The translations under genes and the position numbers were made by a program. Shown piece by piece: positions 1-7,899 of a stretch of DNA of 64,000 bases. Source of the stretch: Sphaerothrix epifaneia. Its GTDB lineage: Bacteria > Cyanobacteriota > Cyanobacteriia > Phormidesmidales > Phormidesmidaceae. The notes beneath the pieces are model-generated. The model did not search any database, was not told the origin of the DNA, and saw nothing but the letters and a program-made list of their open reading frames with translations. The stretch spans positions 58,170 to 122,169 of the forward strand of contig NZ_JBHZOL010000065.1 in assembly GCF_042788235.1 (NCBI RefSeq), written 5' to 3'. Position 1 is the stretch's first letter; the number at the start of each line of letters is the position of its first letter.

Positions 1-158
1 TTGCCATGAAGCCCGACCGATAGAGAAACCTACTCTAGTTGTGTCATACCAAAGATAGATTTCCCGTGATCAGGCAAGGATAGAGGCGTAATCAAGATCA
101 CAAGCCACTCGCTGCTGGTGCTGATCTCACCCCTACCTCATCGCCCATTTAATTCAGC

Positions 159-1082
159 TTAGTTTTTGAAATCACGTGGCCCTTCATAACCAGAAACATC
201 CGCTAGCGTTTCCAAGCGCTGCGTGCCCGAATAAAATTCACCGTTTACTTCCCAGGTGGGAAATCCTTGAATCTGATCACTAGCCTGACAAAGTGCTGTT
301 TGAGCATTGGCTCCCTGGGGATCACACTCTATATAAGGAATTGCTTGGGCAGCTTCCTGACCAAAGAGTTGCTTTTGATCATGGCAGTGCGGACACCACC
401 AAGCGCCATACATCTTTGCTCCCACCGCAGCCAAGTGATCTGCCAGCGCTATTTCTGCCACCCCAGAAGTGGTTGTAATAGCAGGGCCAACTTCACCTGC
501 CGCAGCGGTCTGGGAATTTCCACCGCCATTGACAGGCGCATAAACTCCCAGCGTGCCGACCAAAGCAACAACCGCTACAATCAACCCCGTAAACATAATC
601 TGGCCTGTGTCTTCCCAGCGGTGGCCAAGTAGGGTCAGCCCCAGCATTAACACAGTAAAGGTGGCTGATGTCAGGCAGTACAAGCACAAAGCCTTAATTT
701 CAAAAGCCAGCAGATACATCAAGTAGCCGCTAAACACCACCATGCTGACCGATCCCACCAAGAGTAACAGCCGGGTCCAATCATGGACTTTTTGCCGTAG
801 CTCTTTGTGAGTTTCGGGGTTGATTAGCAAAGGCGCGATCGCCAGAACCGCCATTGAGAGATAGGCGAGAAAGCCAAAGAGCGTTAGAGGTAAGCCAAAA
901 ATCTCGGCGTAAGGGCTAGACAATACGCGATCGCACCCCTCAGTCGGGCAAGCAGCTTCGCCCCCCATAAATTTAACAACGGTCAAATAAGCGGTTCCAG
1001 TCGCTCCAATGGCTGCGATTGTGGCGATTAGCGGTCTTGCCCAGCGATGTATCCAGCGATCTTCTTGACGGCGGCGTCTCAT
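159..1082 (-). CDS. VKOR-thioredoxin fusion disulfide oxidoreductase
   Basis: Integral membrane thiol oxidase that should make disulfides in exported proteins and pass electrons to quinone. Residues 1-180 are the VKOR domain with about five membrane helices. The loop cysteines are C45 and C50, and the quinone-side pair is CLYC (C133, C136). After a Gly/Ala-rich linker, residues 205-307 form a thioredoxin-like domain with the redox motif CPHC (C230, C233). This order (VKOR then Trx) and the length of 307 residues match the known cyanobacterial fusion, which plays the role that DsbB plus DsbA play elsewhere. The start is an ATG followed by an arginine-rich stretch, consistent with the inside-positive rule. 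It is transcribed in the same direction as btpA, with 240 bases between, so probably separately. Confidence 0.93.
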   Translation of the reverse strand: MRRRRQEDRWIHRWARPLIATIAAIGATGTAYLTVVKFMGGEAACPTEGCDRVLSSPYAEIFGLPLTLFGFLAYLSMAVLAIAPLLINPETHKELRQKVHDWTRLLLLVGSVSMVVFSGYLMYLLAFEIKALCLYCLTSATFTVLMLGLTLLGHRWEDTGQIMFTGLIVAVVALVGTLGVYAPVNGGGNSQTAAAGEVGPAITTTSGVAEIALADHLAAVGAKMYGAWWCPHCHDQKQLFGQEAAQAIPYIECDPQGANAQTALCQASDQIQGFPTWEVNGEFYSGTQRLETLADVSGYEGPRDFKN

Positions 1083-1249
1083 ATCAAGTTACCCAATAAA
1101 TTCTCTAGCGTCTTGTTGCTCAGCATAAGGGTCAGTGGCTTTAGTTTGTTCACACCCAGGCTGGCAGACAAACCTAAAACCAAATTGTTAACCTAGCACT
1201 CCGCATCAACTGCTTCTATTTTGCCCTAGACAGTCTAAGCTGCCAAAGC

Positions 1250-1273
1250 GATCAGCCCAAAAATAGGCTGATC
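1250..1273 (-). terminator. hairpin downstream of btpA
   Basis: Perfect 8-bp inverted repeat (GATCAGCC / GGCTGATC) with an 8-base loop, lying 48 bases past the btpA stop. There is no T-run on the minus strand, so it is a candidate 3' stabilising or terminator hairpin rather than a textbook intrinsic terminator. Confidence 0.45.
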
Positions 1274-1321
1274 AAATCTGAAAACCCTATCAGCTTTGCT
1301 CGGCTCGAACTGCATCAGCGC

Positions 1322-2176
1322 TTAACGTTCAGACGCAATTGGCAAGGCTGACATCGTACTTGTCTCTTGCTTCATGGCAATGCTACGGTGAGTAGCCTCA
1401 ACAAATTGGCTGACTCGGATGGGATCGATGGGCTGATCGATCAGGCCATGGCGCTTCAGTGAGCTTGAGACAATAACCCCATCAGCCGCCTGCATCAACT
1501 TGGGGATATTTTCCCAGTTGGCACCGCTGCCAATAAACACAGGGGTTTCGCCAGCCGCAGCTTTAGCTAGCTCTAAATCTGCCAAGCTAGGTGGGCTACC
1601 TGTTGCCCAACCAGACAAAATAACGCCATCTGCCAAACCCCGTTCAATCGTTTCTTGTACCGCTGTTGTTAGATTGGGTGAACCCAGCGGACGAGCATGC
1701 TTGACCAGCACATCGGCCAAAATCTTGACATCGCTGCCCAGTTCTCGCCGATAGCGCATGAGCTGATGGGCCTGTCCTTCAATCAATCCTTGGTCGGTCG
1801 CCATTACCCCAGTCAAAACATTGACTCGAATAAAAGCTGCTTTTACACAGGTGGCGATCGCTAAAGCACTGCGAGCATCATTGCGCAGCACATTGATCCC
1901 AATTGGCAACGCCACAATTTGCATCAGGCGTTGCACAATCAAACTCATAGCACTGACAACGGCTGGATCGACTTGATCCTTAGTGAAAGGAGCATCAAAA
2001 AAGTTTTCGATCACCAGGCCATCAACGCCGCCTGAAGCAAAGGCCGTTGCCTCTTGCTCAGCACGAGCCATAACCGCCTGAAAATTTCCCTGCCAGCGAG
2101 CAGAGGTTGGCAGCGGCAAAAGGTGAACGACGCCAATGATGGGGTTTGGGGTATTGAAAATCTGAATTAAGTCCAC
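1322..2176 (-). CDS. btpA: BtpA photosystem I biogenesis protein
   Basis: Member of the BtpA/SgcQ family, a TIM-barrel-like protein. In Synechocystis BtpA is a thylakoid-associated factor needed to accumulate photosystem I reaction-centre proteins; its chemistry is unknown. The family signature is visible from the N-terminus (IIGVVHLLPLP), through GVDGLVIENF and PIGINVLRNDA, to GVIVSSSLKRHG near the C-terminus. The frame can be extended upstream to a TTG at 2230, but the conserved N-terminus begins with DLIQIF just after a GTG at 2176. That GTG is preferred and gives 284 residues, the usual family length. Downstream lies a hairpin, then the VKOR gene. Confidence 0.9.
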   Translation of the reverse strand: MDLIQIFNTPNPIIGVVHLLPLPTSARWQGNFQAVMARAEQEATAFASGGVDGLVIENFFDAPFTKDQVDPAVVSAMSLIVQRLMQIVALPIGINVLRNDARSALAIATCVKAAFIRVNVLTGVMATDQGLIEGQAHQLMRYRRELGSDVKILADVLVKHARPLGSPNLTTAVQETIERGLADGVILSGWATGSPPSLADLELAKAAAGETPVFIGSGANWENIPKLMQAADGVIVSSSLKRHGLIDQPIDPIRVSQFVEATHRSIAMKQETSTMSALPIASER

Positions 2177-2597
2177 TGGTGGCTTGTTCTCGGACTTGGC
2201 ACTTGCTAAACATACGAGTGAGAAAGGCAAACGTACCTTTCTCTCAATCTCAATTTACCTTAACAATGGTTAGTCTCTAAGTGTGAACCAATCGTTTGAA
2301 TAGAGACAACCCCGCTGTATACCCCACCCTGAGAAAATGTCTGCTCTACAAAATGTTTAGATATGTTATGATGAGGCATCAAGGCTGGATAGTTTCGCCT
2401 CCTAAATTCACGAAGTAGTCTTACTTCAAGGCAAACAGGCGTCGGTAGACGTTGCCAAGTTTTATCAGGTGTCGAACTACACTTCTGCAAGGCGCTATCC
2501 GCTTCTAAGCCCTAGACTGCTCTAAGATTTTGTTCAGATTTGGGCGGTTTAAGGCAGCGCTGGGATCAGGAATTCGATTACTGTATTGGTTCTGTAT
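2177..2597. other. divergent intergenic region btpA-rimO
   Basis: About 420 bases between divergent btpA and rimO. It must hold both promoters. The only clear structure is the double hairpin at 2412-2456. A 76-codon minus-strand frame (2260-2490) opens with TTG, has no ribosome site or recognisable motif, and is not called as a gene. Confidence 0.5.
2412..2456 (+). promoter_or_regulatory. two adjacent hairpins upstream of rimO
   Basis: GAAGTA-GTCT-TACTTC (2412-2427) forms a perfect 6-bp stem with a 4-base loop. Three bases on, GGCAA plus CGTC (2430-2434, 2440-2443) pair with the continuous arm GACGTTGCC (2448-2456) around a GGTA loop, with a 5-base bulge. Both would be in a transcript towards rimO, about 140 bases before its start, or in an independent small RNA. 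The function is unknown. Confidence 0.4.
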
Positions 2598-3914
2598 ATG
2601 GGTCATAAGCCGACGATTGCGGTTGCTCACTTGGGCTGTGAAAAAAATCGAGTAGATACCGAACACATGCTGGGCTTGTTGGTCAAGGCTGGCTATGGGG
2701 TAGACTCCAACGAAGACTTAGCCGATTACGTCATAGTTAACACTTGCAGCTTTATCGAGTCTGCGCGAGAAGAGTCTGTACGAACGTTGGTAGAACTGGC
2801 AGAAGCTGACAAAAAGATCGTTATTACGGGTTGTCTGGCTCAGCACTTCAAAGATGACTTATTAGGAGAATTGCCCGAAGCGATCGCTCTTGTTGGTACG
2901 GGCGATTATCATCGAATTGTTGAAGTAATAGAACGCGCAGAAGCCGGAGAACGCGTTAAGCTGGTTTCTGCTGAACCCACCTACATTGCAGATGAAACCG
3001 TACCACGCTACCGCACAACCTCAGAGGGCGTTGCTTACGTGCGTGTGGCAGAAGGCTGCAACTACCGCTGTGCTTTTTGCATTATTCCCCATTTGCGCGG
3101 GGATCAGCGATCGCGCCCGATCGAGTCTATCGTGGCTGAAGCTGAGCAGCTAGCGGCAGAAGGTGTACGAGAAATCATTTTGATTTCTCAGATCACAACT
3201 AACTACGGCGCAGATATTTACGGTGAACCCAAGCTAGCTGAGTTGCTGCGGGCTCTAGGCCAAGTCGATGTGCCCTGGATCAGGATGCACTATGCCTATC
3301 CAACCGGCCTAACGCCAGCCGTGATCGCCGCTATTCAAGAAACGCCTAATGTTTTGCCTTATCTAGACTTGCCACTACAGCATTCTCATCCAGATGTGCT
3401 GCGGGCAATGAACCGTCCCTGGCAAGGACGCGTTAACGATGGCATTATTGAGCGGATCAAAACAGCCCTGCCCGATGCAGTGATGCGAACCACGTTTATC
3501 GTTGGTTTTCCGGGTGAAACTGAAGCACATTTTCAGCATCTACTTCAGTTTGTTCAGCGTCATCAGTTCGATCACGTCGGTGTGTTTACCTTCTCGGCTG
3601 AAGTGGGCACACCTGCTTATGCCTTGCCTGATCCCGTGCCGTCAAGGGTGATGGATGAGCGACGCCAGCAGATTATGCTGGCTCAGCAAGAAATCTCGTT
3701 CCAACGTAATCAAGCAGAAATTGGCAAGACTGTTGATGTTCTAGTTGAGCAAGAAAATCCCACGACGGGTGAGCTTATCGGCCGATCGGCCCGCTTTGCT
3801 CCTGATGTGGACGGTTTGGTGTATGTCAAAGGCGAAGCCGCACTAGGGCAGCTGACGTCTGTGGCAATTCAAGCAGCCGATACTTACGACTTGTTTGGCT
3901 CCGTCGTCCCCTAA
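2598..3914 (+). CDS. rimO: ribosomal protein S12 methylthiotransferase RimO
   Basis: Radical SAM methylthiotransferase that adds a methylthio group to the conserved aspartate of ribosomal protein S12. From the ATG at 2598 it has 438 residues, normal for RimO. The N-terminal UPF0004 domain ligates one 4Fe-4S cluster through C14, C50 and C79. The radical SAM domain has C154, C158 and C161 in the CxxxCxxC motif. A C-terminal TRAM domain follows (about 370-438). A TTG four codons upstream is in frame, but the family N-terminus (MGxKPTIAxxHLGCEKN) fits the ATG. The RimO subfamily is favoured over MiaB by HLGCEKN and the extent of the N-terminal domain. The helicase gene follows 44 bases later on the same strand. 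Confidence 0.94.
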   Translation: MGHKPTIAVAHLGCEKNRVDTEHMLGLLVKAGYGVDSNEDLADYVIVNTCSFIESAREESVRTLVELAEADKKIVITGCLAQHFKDDLLGELPEAIALVGTGDYHRIVEVIERAEAGERVKLVSAEPTYIADETVPRYRTTSEGVAYVRVAEGCNYRCAFCIIPHLRGDQRSRPIESIVAEAEQLAAEGVREIILISQITTNYGADIYGEPKLAELLRALGQVDVPWIRMHYAYPTGLTPAVIAAIQETPNVLPYLDLPLQHSHPDVLRAMNRPWQGRVNDGIIERIKTALPDAVMRTTFIVGFPGETEAHFQHLLQFVQRHQFDHVGVFTFSAEVGTPAYALPDPVPSRVMDERRQQIMLAQQEISFQRNQAEIGKTVDVLVEQENPTTGELIGRSARFAPDVDGLVYVKGEAALGQLTSVAIQAADTYDLFGSVVP

Positions 3915-3958
3915 TTCAAACGCTTTCGCTCTTTGTTACCGACTCATAAGGAGATTCA

Positions 3959-5371
3959 ATGACCCTTTCTTTTGCGAGCCTTGGGCTATCTGAAACACAA
4001 GTTCGTCAACTTGAGAAAATTGGGTTTACTGCACCCACTCCCATTCAAGCCCAAGCCATCCCGCATTTACTCGCTGGTCGCGACGTCGTCGGCCAAGCCC
4101 ATACTGGCACGGGTAAAACGGCAGCTTTTTCATTACCCATTTTGGAGCAAATCGATCCCAAAAATTCTGCGGTGCAGGCGCTGATCCTAACGCCTACCCG
4201 AGAGCTAGCCGTACAGGTTTGTCAGGCAATTCGTAATTTTAGCGAAGACCGTCGTGTTTATACCTTAGCTATTTATGGTGGCCAATCAATTGAGCGCCAG
4301 ATTTCGCGCCTAGAGAAAGGTTGCCAAATTGTGGTAGGTACACCGGGTCGAGTTCTAGATCTGCTCCAGCGGGGATCGCTAAAACTCAATCAGCTCAACT
4401 GGCTGGTGCTGGATGAAGCTGACGAAATGCTCAACATGGGCTTTATCCAAGATGTAGAAAAAATTCTGAGTCAGGCTCCTTCCGAGCGACAAACAGCGTT
4501 TTTCTCTGCCACGATGGAAACAGCCGTGCGCGAGTTGGCAGCTAAGTTTCTGCGATCGCCTGTTACTGTCACCGTTGAGCAACCCAAAGCAGCTCCAACT
4601 CGAATTAACCAGGTGGCTTACGTTTTGCCCCGAGGTTGGAGTAAGTCACGAGCACTGCGCCCCATCTTAGAAATGGAAGATCCGGATTCTGCCATTATCT
4701 TTGTGCGCACTCGGCGGACAGCGGCTGAATTGACGCGGCAGCTACAGGCAGCAGGGCACAGCGTAGACGAATATCATGGCGATTTAACTCAATCTCAGCG
4801 TGAACGGCTGCTACTGCGGTTTCGTCAGCGGCAGGTGCGTTGGGTGGTCGCCACTGACATTGCGGCGCGGGGTCTGCATGTGGATGACCTGACCCACGTA
4901 ATTAACTACGAATTGCCCGATAGCCCAGAAAACTATGTACACCGCATTGGTCGAACTGGGCGAGCCGGCAAAGAAGGCGTTGCTATTTCTTTGATTCATC
5001 CTCTAGAAAAATACAAGCTCCGTCAGATCGAGCGGCACGTACGTCAAAAGCTGGAATTTGGCAAAATTCCGACGCGGGCAGAAATTGCGGCTCGGCATTT
5101 AGAAAAGTTGCAAACTCAGGTACAAGAAGCTATCACTGGAGAGCGTATGGCCTCCTTCTTGCCAATCGTCTCTCAACTTAATGAAAGCTACGATCTGCGC
5201 ACGATTGCCGCTGCTGCTTTGCAAATGGCTTACGATCAAACCCGCCCAGCGTGGATGCGGGTAGACGCTCAGCCCGACCATCAAGAAGAATCTACTCCCG
5301 CTGCCCCCATCCGCAAAGGATCTAGTCGGCCTACGCGGAAGCAAGCTTCAGCTTCTCCGCACAAAGACTAA
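3959..5371 (+). CDS. crhR: DEAD-box RNA helicase (CrhR/DeaD-like)
   Basis: ATP-dependent RNA helicase that remodels RNA structure. All core motifs are visible: the Q motif around F23-Q30, motif I AHTGTGKT (47-54), PTREL (79-83), TPGR (128-131), DEAD (152-155), SAT (183-185), and HRIGRTGR near 328-335. The 470-residue length and helicase core resemble cyanobacterial CrhR, the cold- and redox-responsive helicase, more than short RhlE types. The C-terminal 130 residues are a basic, low-complexity RNA-binding tail. A strong ribosome site (AAGGAG, 3948-3953) fixes the ATG. It follows rimO closely and ends before a clear hairpin. Assignment to CrhR specifically is an inference. Confidence 0.92.
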   Translation: MTLSFASLGLSETQVRQLEKIGFTAPTPIQAQAIPHLLAGRDVVGQAHTGTGKTAAFSLPILEQIDPKNSAVQALILTPTRELAVQVCQAIRNFSEDRRVYTLAIYGGQSIERQISRLEKGCQIVVGTPGRVLDLLQRGSLKLNQLNWLVLDEADEMLNMGFIQDVEKILSQAPSERQTAFFSATMETAVRELAAKFLRSPVTVTVEQPKAAPTRINQVAYVLPRGWSKSRALRPILEMEDPDSAIIFVRTRRTAAELTRQLQAAGHSVDEYHGDLTQSQRERLLLRFRQRQVRWVVATDIAARGLHVDDLTHVINYELPDSPENYVHRIGRTGRAGKEGVAISLIHPLEKYKLRQIERHVRQKLEFGKIPTRAEIAARHLEKLQTQVQEAITGERMASFLPIVSQLNESYDLRTIAAAALQMAYDQTRPAWMRVDAQPDHQEESTPAAPIRKGSSRPTRKQASASPHKD

Positions 5372-5376
5372 GTTAC

Positions 5377-5399
5377 GGCTAGGCAGTCGTTGCCTAGCC
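5377..5399 (+). terminator. hairpin after the DEAD-box helicase
   Basis: Perfect 9-bp stem (GGCTAGGCA / TGCCTAGCC) with a 5-base loop, starting 5 bases past the helicase stop. There is no T-run directly after it; a copy of the dispersed intergenic repeat follows at once. Likely the 3' end of the rimO-helicase transcript. Confidence 0.65.
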
Positions 5400-5400
5400 C

Positions 5401-5438
5401 AAAGCAAAAGGAAAGCTTTTCTGTTGGGGTTTGCAGCT
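5401..5438 (+). repeat. dispersed intergenic repeat, copy A
   Basis: Short, degenerate copy of the hairpin-forming repeat described in the findings: GCAAAAGGAAAGCTTTTCTG core with flanking TTTGCAGC. It lies just after the helicase terminator. Confidence 0.5.
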
Positions 5439-5589
5439 ATTCGGAGGTTCAACGCTTGTAGCTACAGCGATCGCTTGTAGACAGTTCTTCGCATTACCTC
5501 AAACTCACCGCGCCGCTAGCTTCTTGTTTCTCAATCAGAAGCAGCGGTGCGAATACAAAGAGGTGATTAAGCTGTGTATGCTCCACTAC

Positions 5590-5660
5590 AACACTCCCTT
5601 AGGTGTGACTTACAATTGATCCTAAAGAAGGATCCTGCCTGTAAGTGACGTGGGGGTGTT
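5590..5660 (+). promoter_or_regulatory. three-tier nested stem in the leader of the four-cysteine gene
   Basis: Three nested inverted repeats share one centre. The outer arms are AACACTCCC (5590-5598) and GGGGGTGTT (5652-5660), with one G-T pair. The middle arms are ACTTACA (5608-5614) and TGTAAGT (5640-5646). The inner arms are GATCCT (5618-5623) and AGGATC (5629-5634), with a 5-base loop. The outer right arm contains the G-run that is the only candidate ribosome site for the ATG at 5667, so folding could hide it. It could instead be a small mobile-element remnant. Confidence 0.6.
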
Positions 5661-5666
5661 GCTGTT

Positions 5667-5864
5667 ATGTTGGTTATTTTGATGGATGACCAGCTCCTGC
5701 TGCCTCAAAAGGTATGTCAAAGCTGCTTGATGGCTGATCAAACAGGTCAGCCCCGGTGGCGGCAAGGTCGGTTGCGCTGTGGGCGTTTAGTTGAAAAACT
5801 TTCAGATACTCAGCCTGACCAGTACGAGTGTCAAATGGGGTTTCGCGTGGCTAACATTGAGTGA
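5667..5864 (+). CDS. small four-cysteine conserved protein
   Basis: A 65-residue protein with four cysteines (C17, C20, C38, C55) in a CxxC-x17-C-x16-C pattern that looks able to bind zinc or form a small rubredoxin-like knuckle. The C-terminal part (QYECQMGFRVANIE) looks conserved, and the author believes similar short proteins occur in other cyanobacteria, but this was not searched. The function is unknown. The ATG at 5667 is used; the ATG at 5682 is an alternative without a ribosome site. The leader upstream folds into a three-tier stem whose outer arm would cover the ribosome site, suggesting translational control. Confidence 0.7.
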   Translation: MLVILMDDQLLLPQKVCQSCLMADQTGQPRWRQGRLRCGRLVEKLSDTQPDQYECQMGFRVANIE

Positions 5865-6097
5865 GGTTAGGTGTTGGCCGCTTAGGTGATGCTTTGAAGT
5901 TCTTAAGGAACTGAGCACATTAAAACGCCATTTTTTGATGTATCAAAATCAAACTAGACTTTAGGTAATTGAGTATAGACACCTAAATTTTATGGCTTGG
6001 CTTAAAGGTTGGAAGCGGATAAAGCCGTTGCTGGCAGAAACCATTTAGCTATCTTGACTGTGCCTGTTGGGTGATGTTTCCCATACGGCAAATTCCC

Positions 6098-6103
6098 TAT
6101 AAT
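6098..6103 (+). promoter_or_regulatory. candidate -10 box for the Tic20-like gene
   Basis: TATAAT consensus hexamer 43 bases before the ATG at 6147, in an AT-rich stretch. No convincing -35 hexamer sits at the right distance, so this may be an extended or group 2 sigma promoter. Confidence 0.4.
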
Positions 6104-6146
6104 TGAATGATTAAAAATTAAACTTTATCAAGGAGTCCCTTGTTTT

Positions 6147-6620
6147 ATGAACTGGCGTGGGTCAACAACTGTTTCAGATAGAATCTTTGCTGCTCTGCCT
6201 TATATATTGCCGTTAGTATATGGCATTGGCTTTGGTGTCTTTATTTTCAGAGATTTTCCCATCGTTCAACTGTTACTAGTGCCGCTGACTCCTTTCTTGG
6301 CCGTTTATAATTTCCCCTTTGCTGGCATCATTATCTTTTTCTTGCTCTTTTTCCTGGTTGTCAGAAATCCGGACATTAGCCACTTTATTCGCTTCAACAC
6401 GATGCAGGCGATTTTGCTGGATATTATCTTGTTTCTTTGCCAGTTGGTGTTTGGTCTTTTGGCAGGTTCACTAGGCGAAGGTTTATTGGTGCAAACGCTA
6501 TCTAACGTCATCTTTTTGGGAATGTTGGCGGCTGTTGTTTATTCAGTAGCTCAGTCTTTGATGGGGCGCTACGCAGAAATTCCAACCCTGTCTGAAGCCG
6601 TACACATGCAGGTACGGTAG
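6147..6620 (+). CDS. Tic20/Ycf60-family membrane protein
   Basis: A 157-residue protein with four predicted membrane helices and short termini. Features of the Tic20 family are visible: ALPYILPLVYG in the first helix region, HFIRFNTMQAILLDI in the third, and a C-terminal tail ending EIPTLSEAVHMQVR. Tic20 is the inner-envelope protein channel of plastids. The role of cyanobacterial homologues is unsettled, and they may be cytoplasmic-membrane or thylakoid proteins. A good ribosome site (AAGGAG, 6130-6135) precedes the ATG. It stands alone, with its own candidate promoter, about 280 bases after the previous gene. Confidence 0.88.
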   Translation: MNWRGSTTVSDRIFAALPYILPLVYGIGFGVFIFRDFPIVQLLLVPLTPFLAVYNFPFAGIIIFFLLFFLVVRNPDISHFIRFNTMQAILLDIILFLCQLVFGLLAGSLGEGLLVQTLSNVIFLGMLAAVVYSVAQSLMGRYAEIPTLSEAVHMQVR

Positions 6621-6746
6621 TCAAAAGCGGATAAGTGCTTTGCGGGTTGACTTCTCAGCATGAGTTCAATAAGTTACTGAATGTTCCTCACCTCGTTTGG
6701 GGTGGGGAATTGTTTTGGGAAACCTTTTAATCTGCGATCGCTACTC

Positions 6747-7637
6747 ATGTCTCAACCGTTTATCGACACAATTTATACAGATGGTGCCTGTTCAGGAAAT
6801 CCCGGCCCTGGTGGTTGGGGCGTCGTCTTTCAAAGCAGCGGCACTACCTGCTACGAAATCGGTGGACGTGACAGCCAAACAACTAACAATCGCATGGAGC
6901 TTCAAGCAGCGATCGCTGCTTTAGAGTTTTTGCTACAGCACGAAGTCTCTGAAACGATCAAGCTTTATACAGATAGTGAGTATGTCAAAAAAGGCATCAC
7001 TCAATGGATTCGCGGTTGGGAAAAAAAAGGTTGGAAAACAGCAGCGGGTAAGCCCGTTCTCAACCGCGATTTGTGGCAACAACTGGGAGAACTCAACCAA
7101 CATGTCCAGCAGCAACTAGGTCAGGCGGTAGATTGGCGCTACGTCAAAGGACATGCAGGTATTGCGGGTAATGAGCGCTGTGATGAGATTGCACGTGCCT
7201 TTGCCGCTAATCAGCCTATTGACCTCAAGCAGCGATCGCCTCAAACCATTCACAAGCAAGAGGATGAATCTTCTATCAATCCAGCAAAAAGCAAAAATCT
7301 CTCGCCAGAGATAAAATTAGAACAGCTATCTGACGAAAATGTAGTTGATTTATCCATGGCAGATTCGAGCGACGTTCAAATTTCTGATAATTTAGAGCCA
7401 GTTTCCAGAGAGGCTAGAGTTACCAACCTGCGCAATGTTGTAGAAACGCTTCATATGGCCGATGAAATTGCCAAGCAGGGTTATCTCATTACCAGTTCTG
7501 AACTCGCTGATTTAATGGACGTTAACGCCAGCGCTGTTACCAGTCGCGGAGAATATTGGGCTTGGCGTAACTGGACGGTAGCCCGTGTGCGCCGAGAAGG
7601 TAATCAAATTTTGTGGCAGCTAGAGCGAATTGATTAA
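6747..7637 (+). CDS. rnhA: ribonuclease HI with a C-terminal extension
   Basis: Cleaves the RNA strand of RNA-DNA hybrids, for example R-loops and primers. From the ATG at 6747 (296 residues) the RNase HI fold covers residues 1-155, with the catalytic acids D12, E51, D76 and D146 and the loop histidine near 136 all present. An upstream TTG at 6681 would add a non-conserved stretch and is rejected. After an acidic linker (about 165-220), residues 220-296 form a separate domain with a helix-turn-helix look (ITSSELADLMDVNASAV) and a Trp-rich end. That tail is absent from E. coli RNase HI. It may bind nucleic acid or a partner. Confidence 0.92.
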   Translation: MSQPFIDTIYTDGACSGNPGPGGWGVVFQSSGTTCYEIGGRDSQTTNNRMELQAAIAALEFLLQHEVSETIKLYTDSEYVKKGITQWIRGWEKKGWKTAAGKPVLNRDLWQQLGELNQHVQQQLGQAVDWRYVKGHAGIAGNERCDEIARAFAANQPIDLKQRSPQTIHKQEDESSINPAKSKNLSPEIKLEQLSDENVVDLSMADSSDVQISDNLEPVSREARVTNLRNVVETLHMADEIAKQGYLITSSELADLMDVNASAVTSRGEYWAWRNWTVARVRREGNQILWQLERID

Positions 7638-7899
7638 AAGATCTTCGCCAGCAAGGTATCAGGTTTCAGCTACCGCTACCGTCAATCAGCTAAAACCTGG
7701 TGGGGTCAAAAGTTCAGTCCTGAAGGCTGCGATCGCAATCGGGCAAAAGTTTGTGTTCTGGCTGGCAGTTTAGGGGCTACAGGAGAGTAGCGAAGACACC
7801 TCTAGGCGTAAAACAAGTCCAGTCACTTTAGCAAGGGCGCTATGATAAGGGCAGTTGACATTTCTTAATATTCTCGCTGTTGGCATTAACCCAGATCGC

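Noticed and set aside
2260..2490. 76-codon minus-strand frame between btpA and rimO
   Set aside because: TTG start, no ribosome site, no recognisable motif; covers the double hairpin.
5431..5619. 62-codon plus-strand frame before the four-cysteine gene
   Set aside because: Runs through the dispersed repeat and the nested stem and has no protein-like composition.
6681..6746. Upstream extension of RNase HI (TTG 6681)
   Set aside because: The RNase HI family begins at the ATG at 6747; the extension has no conserved sequence.
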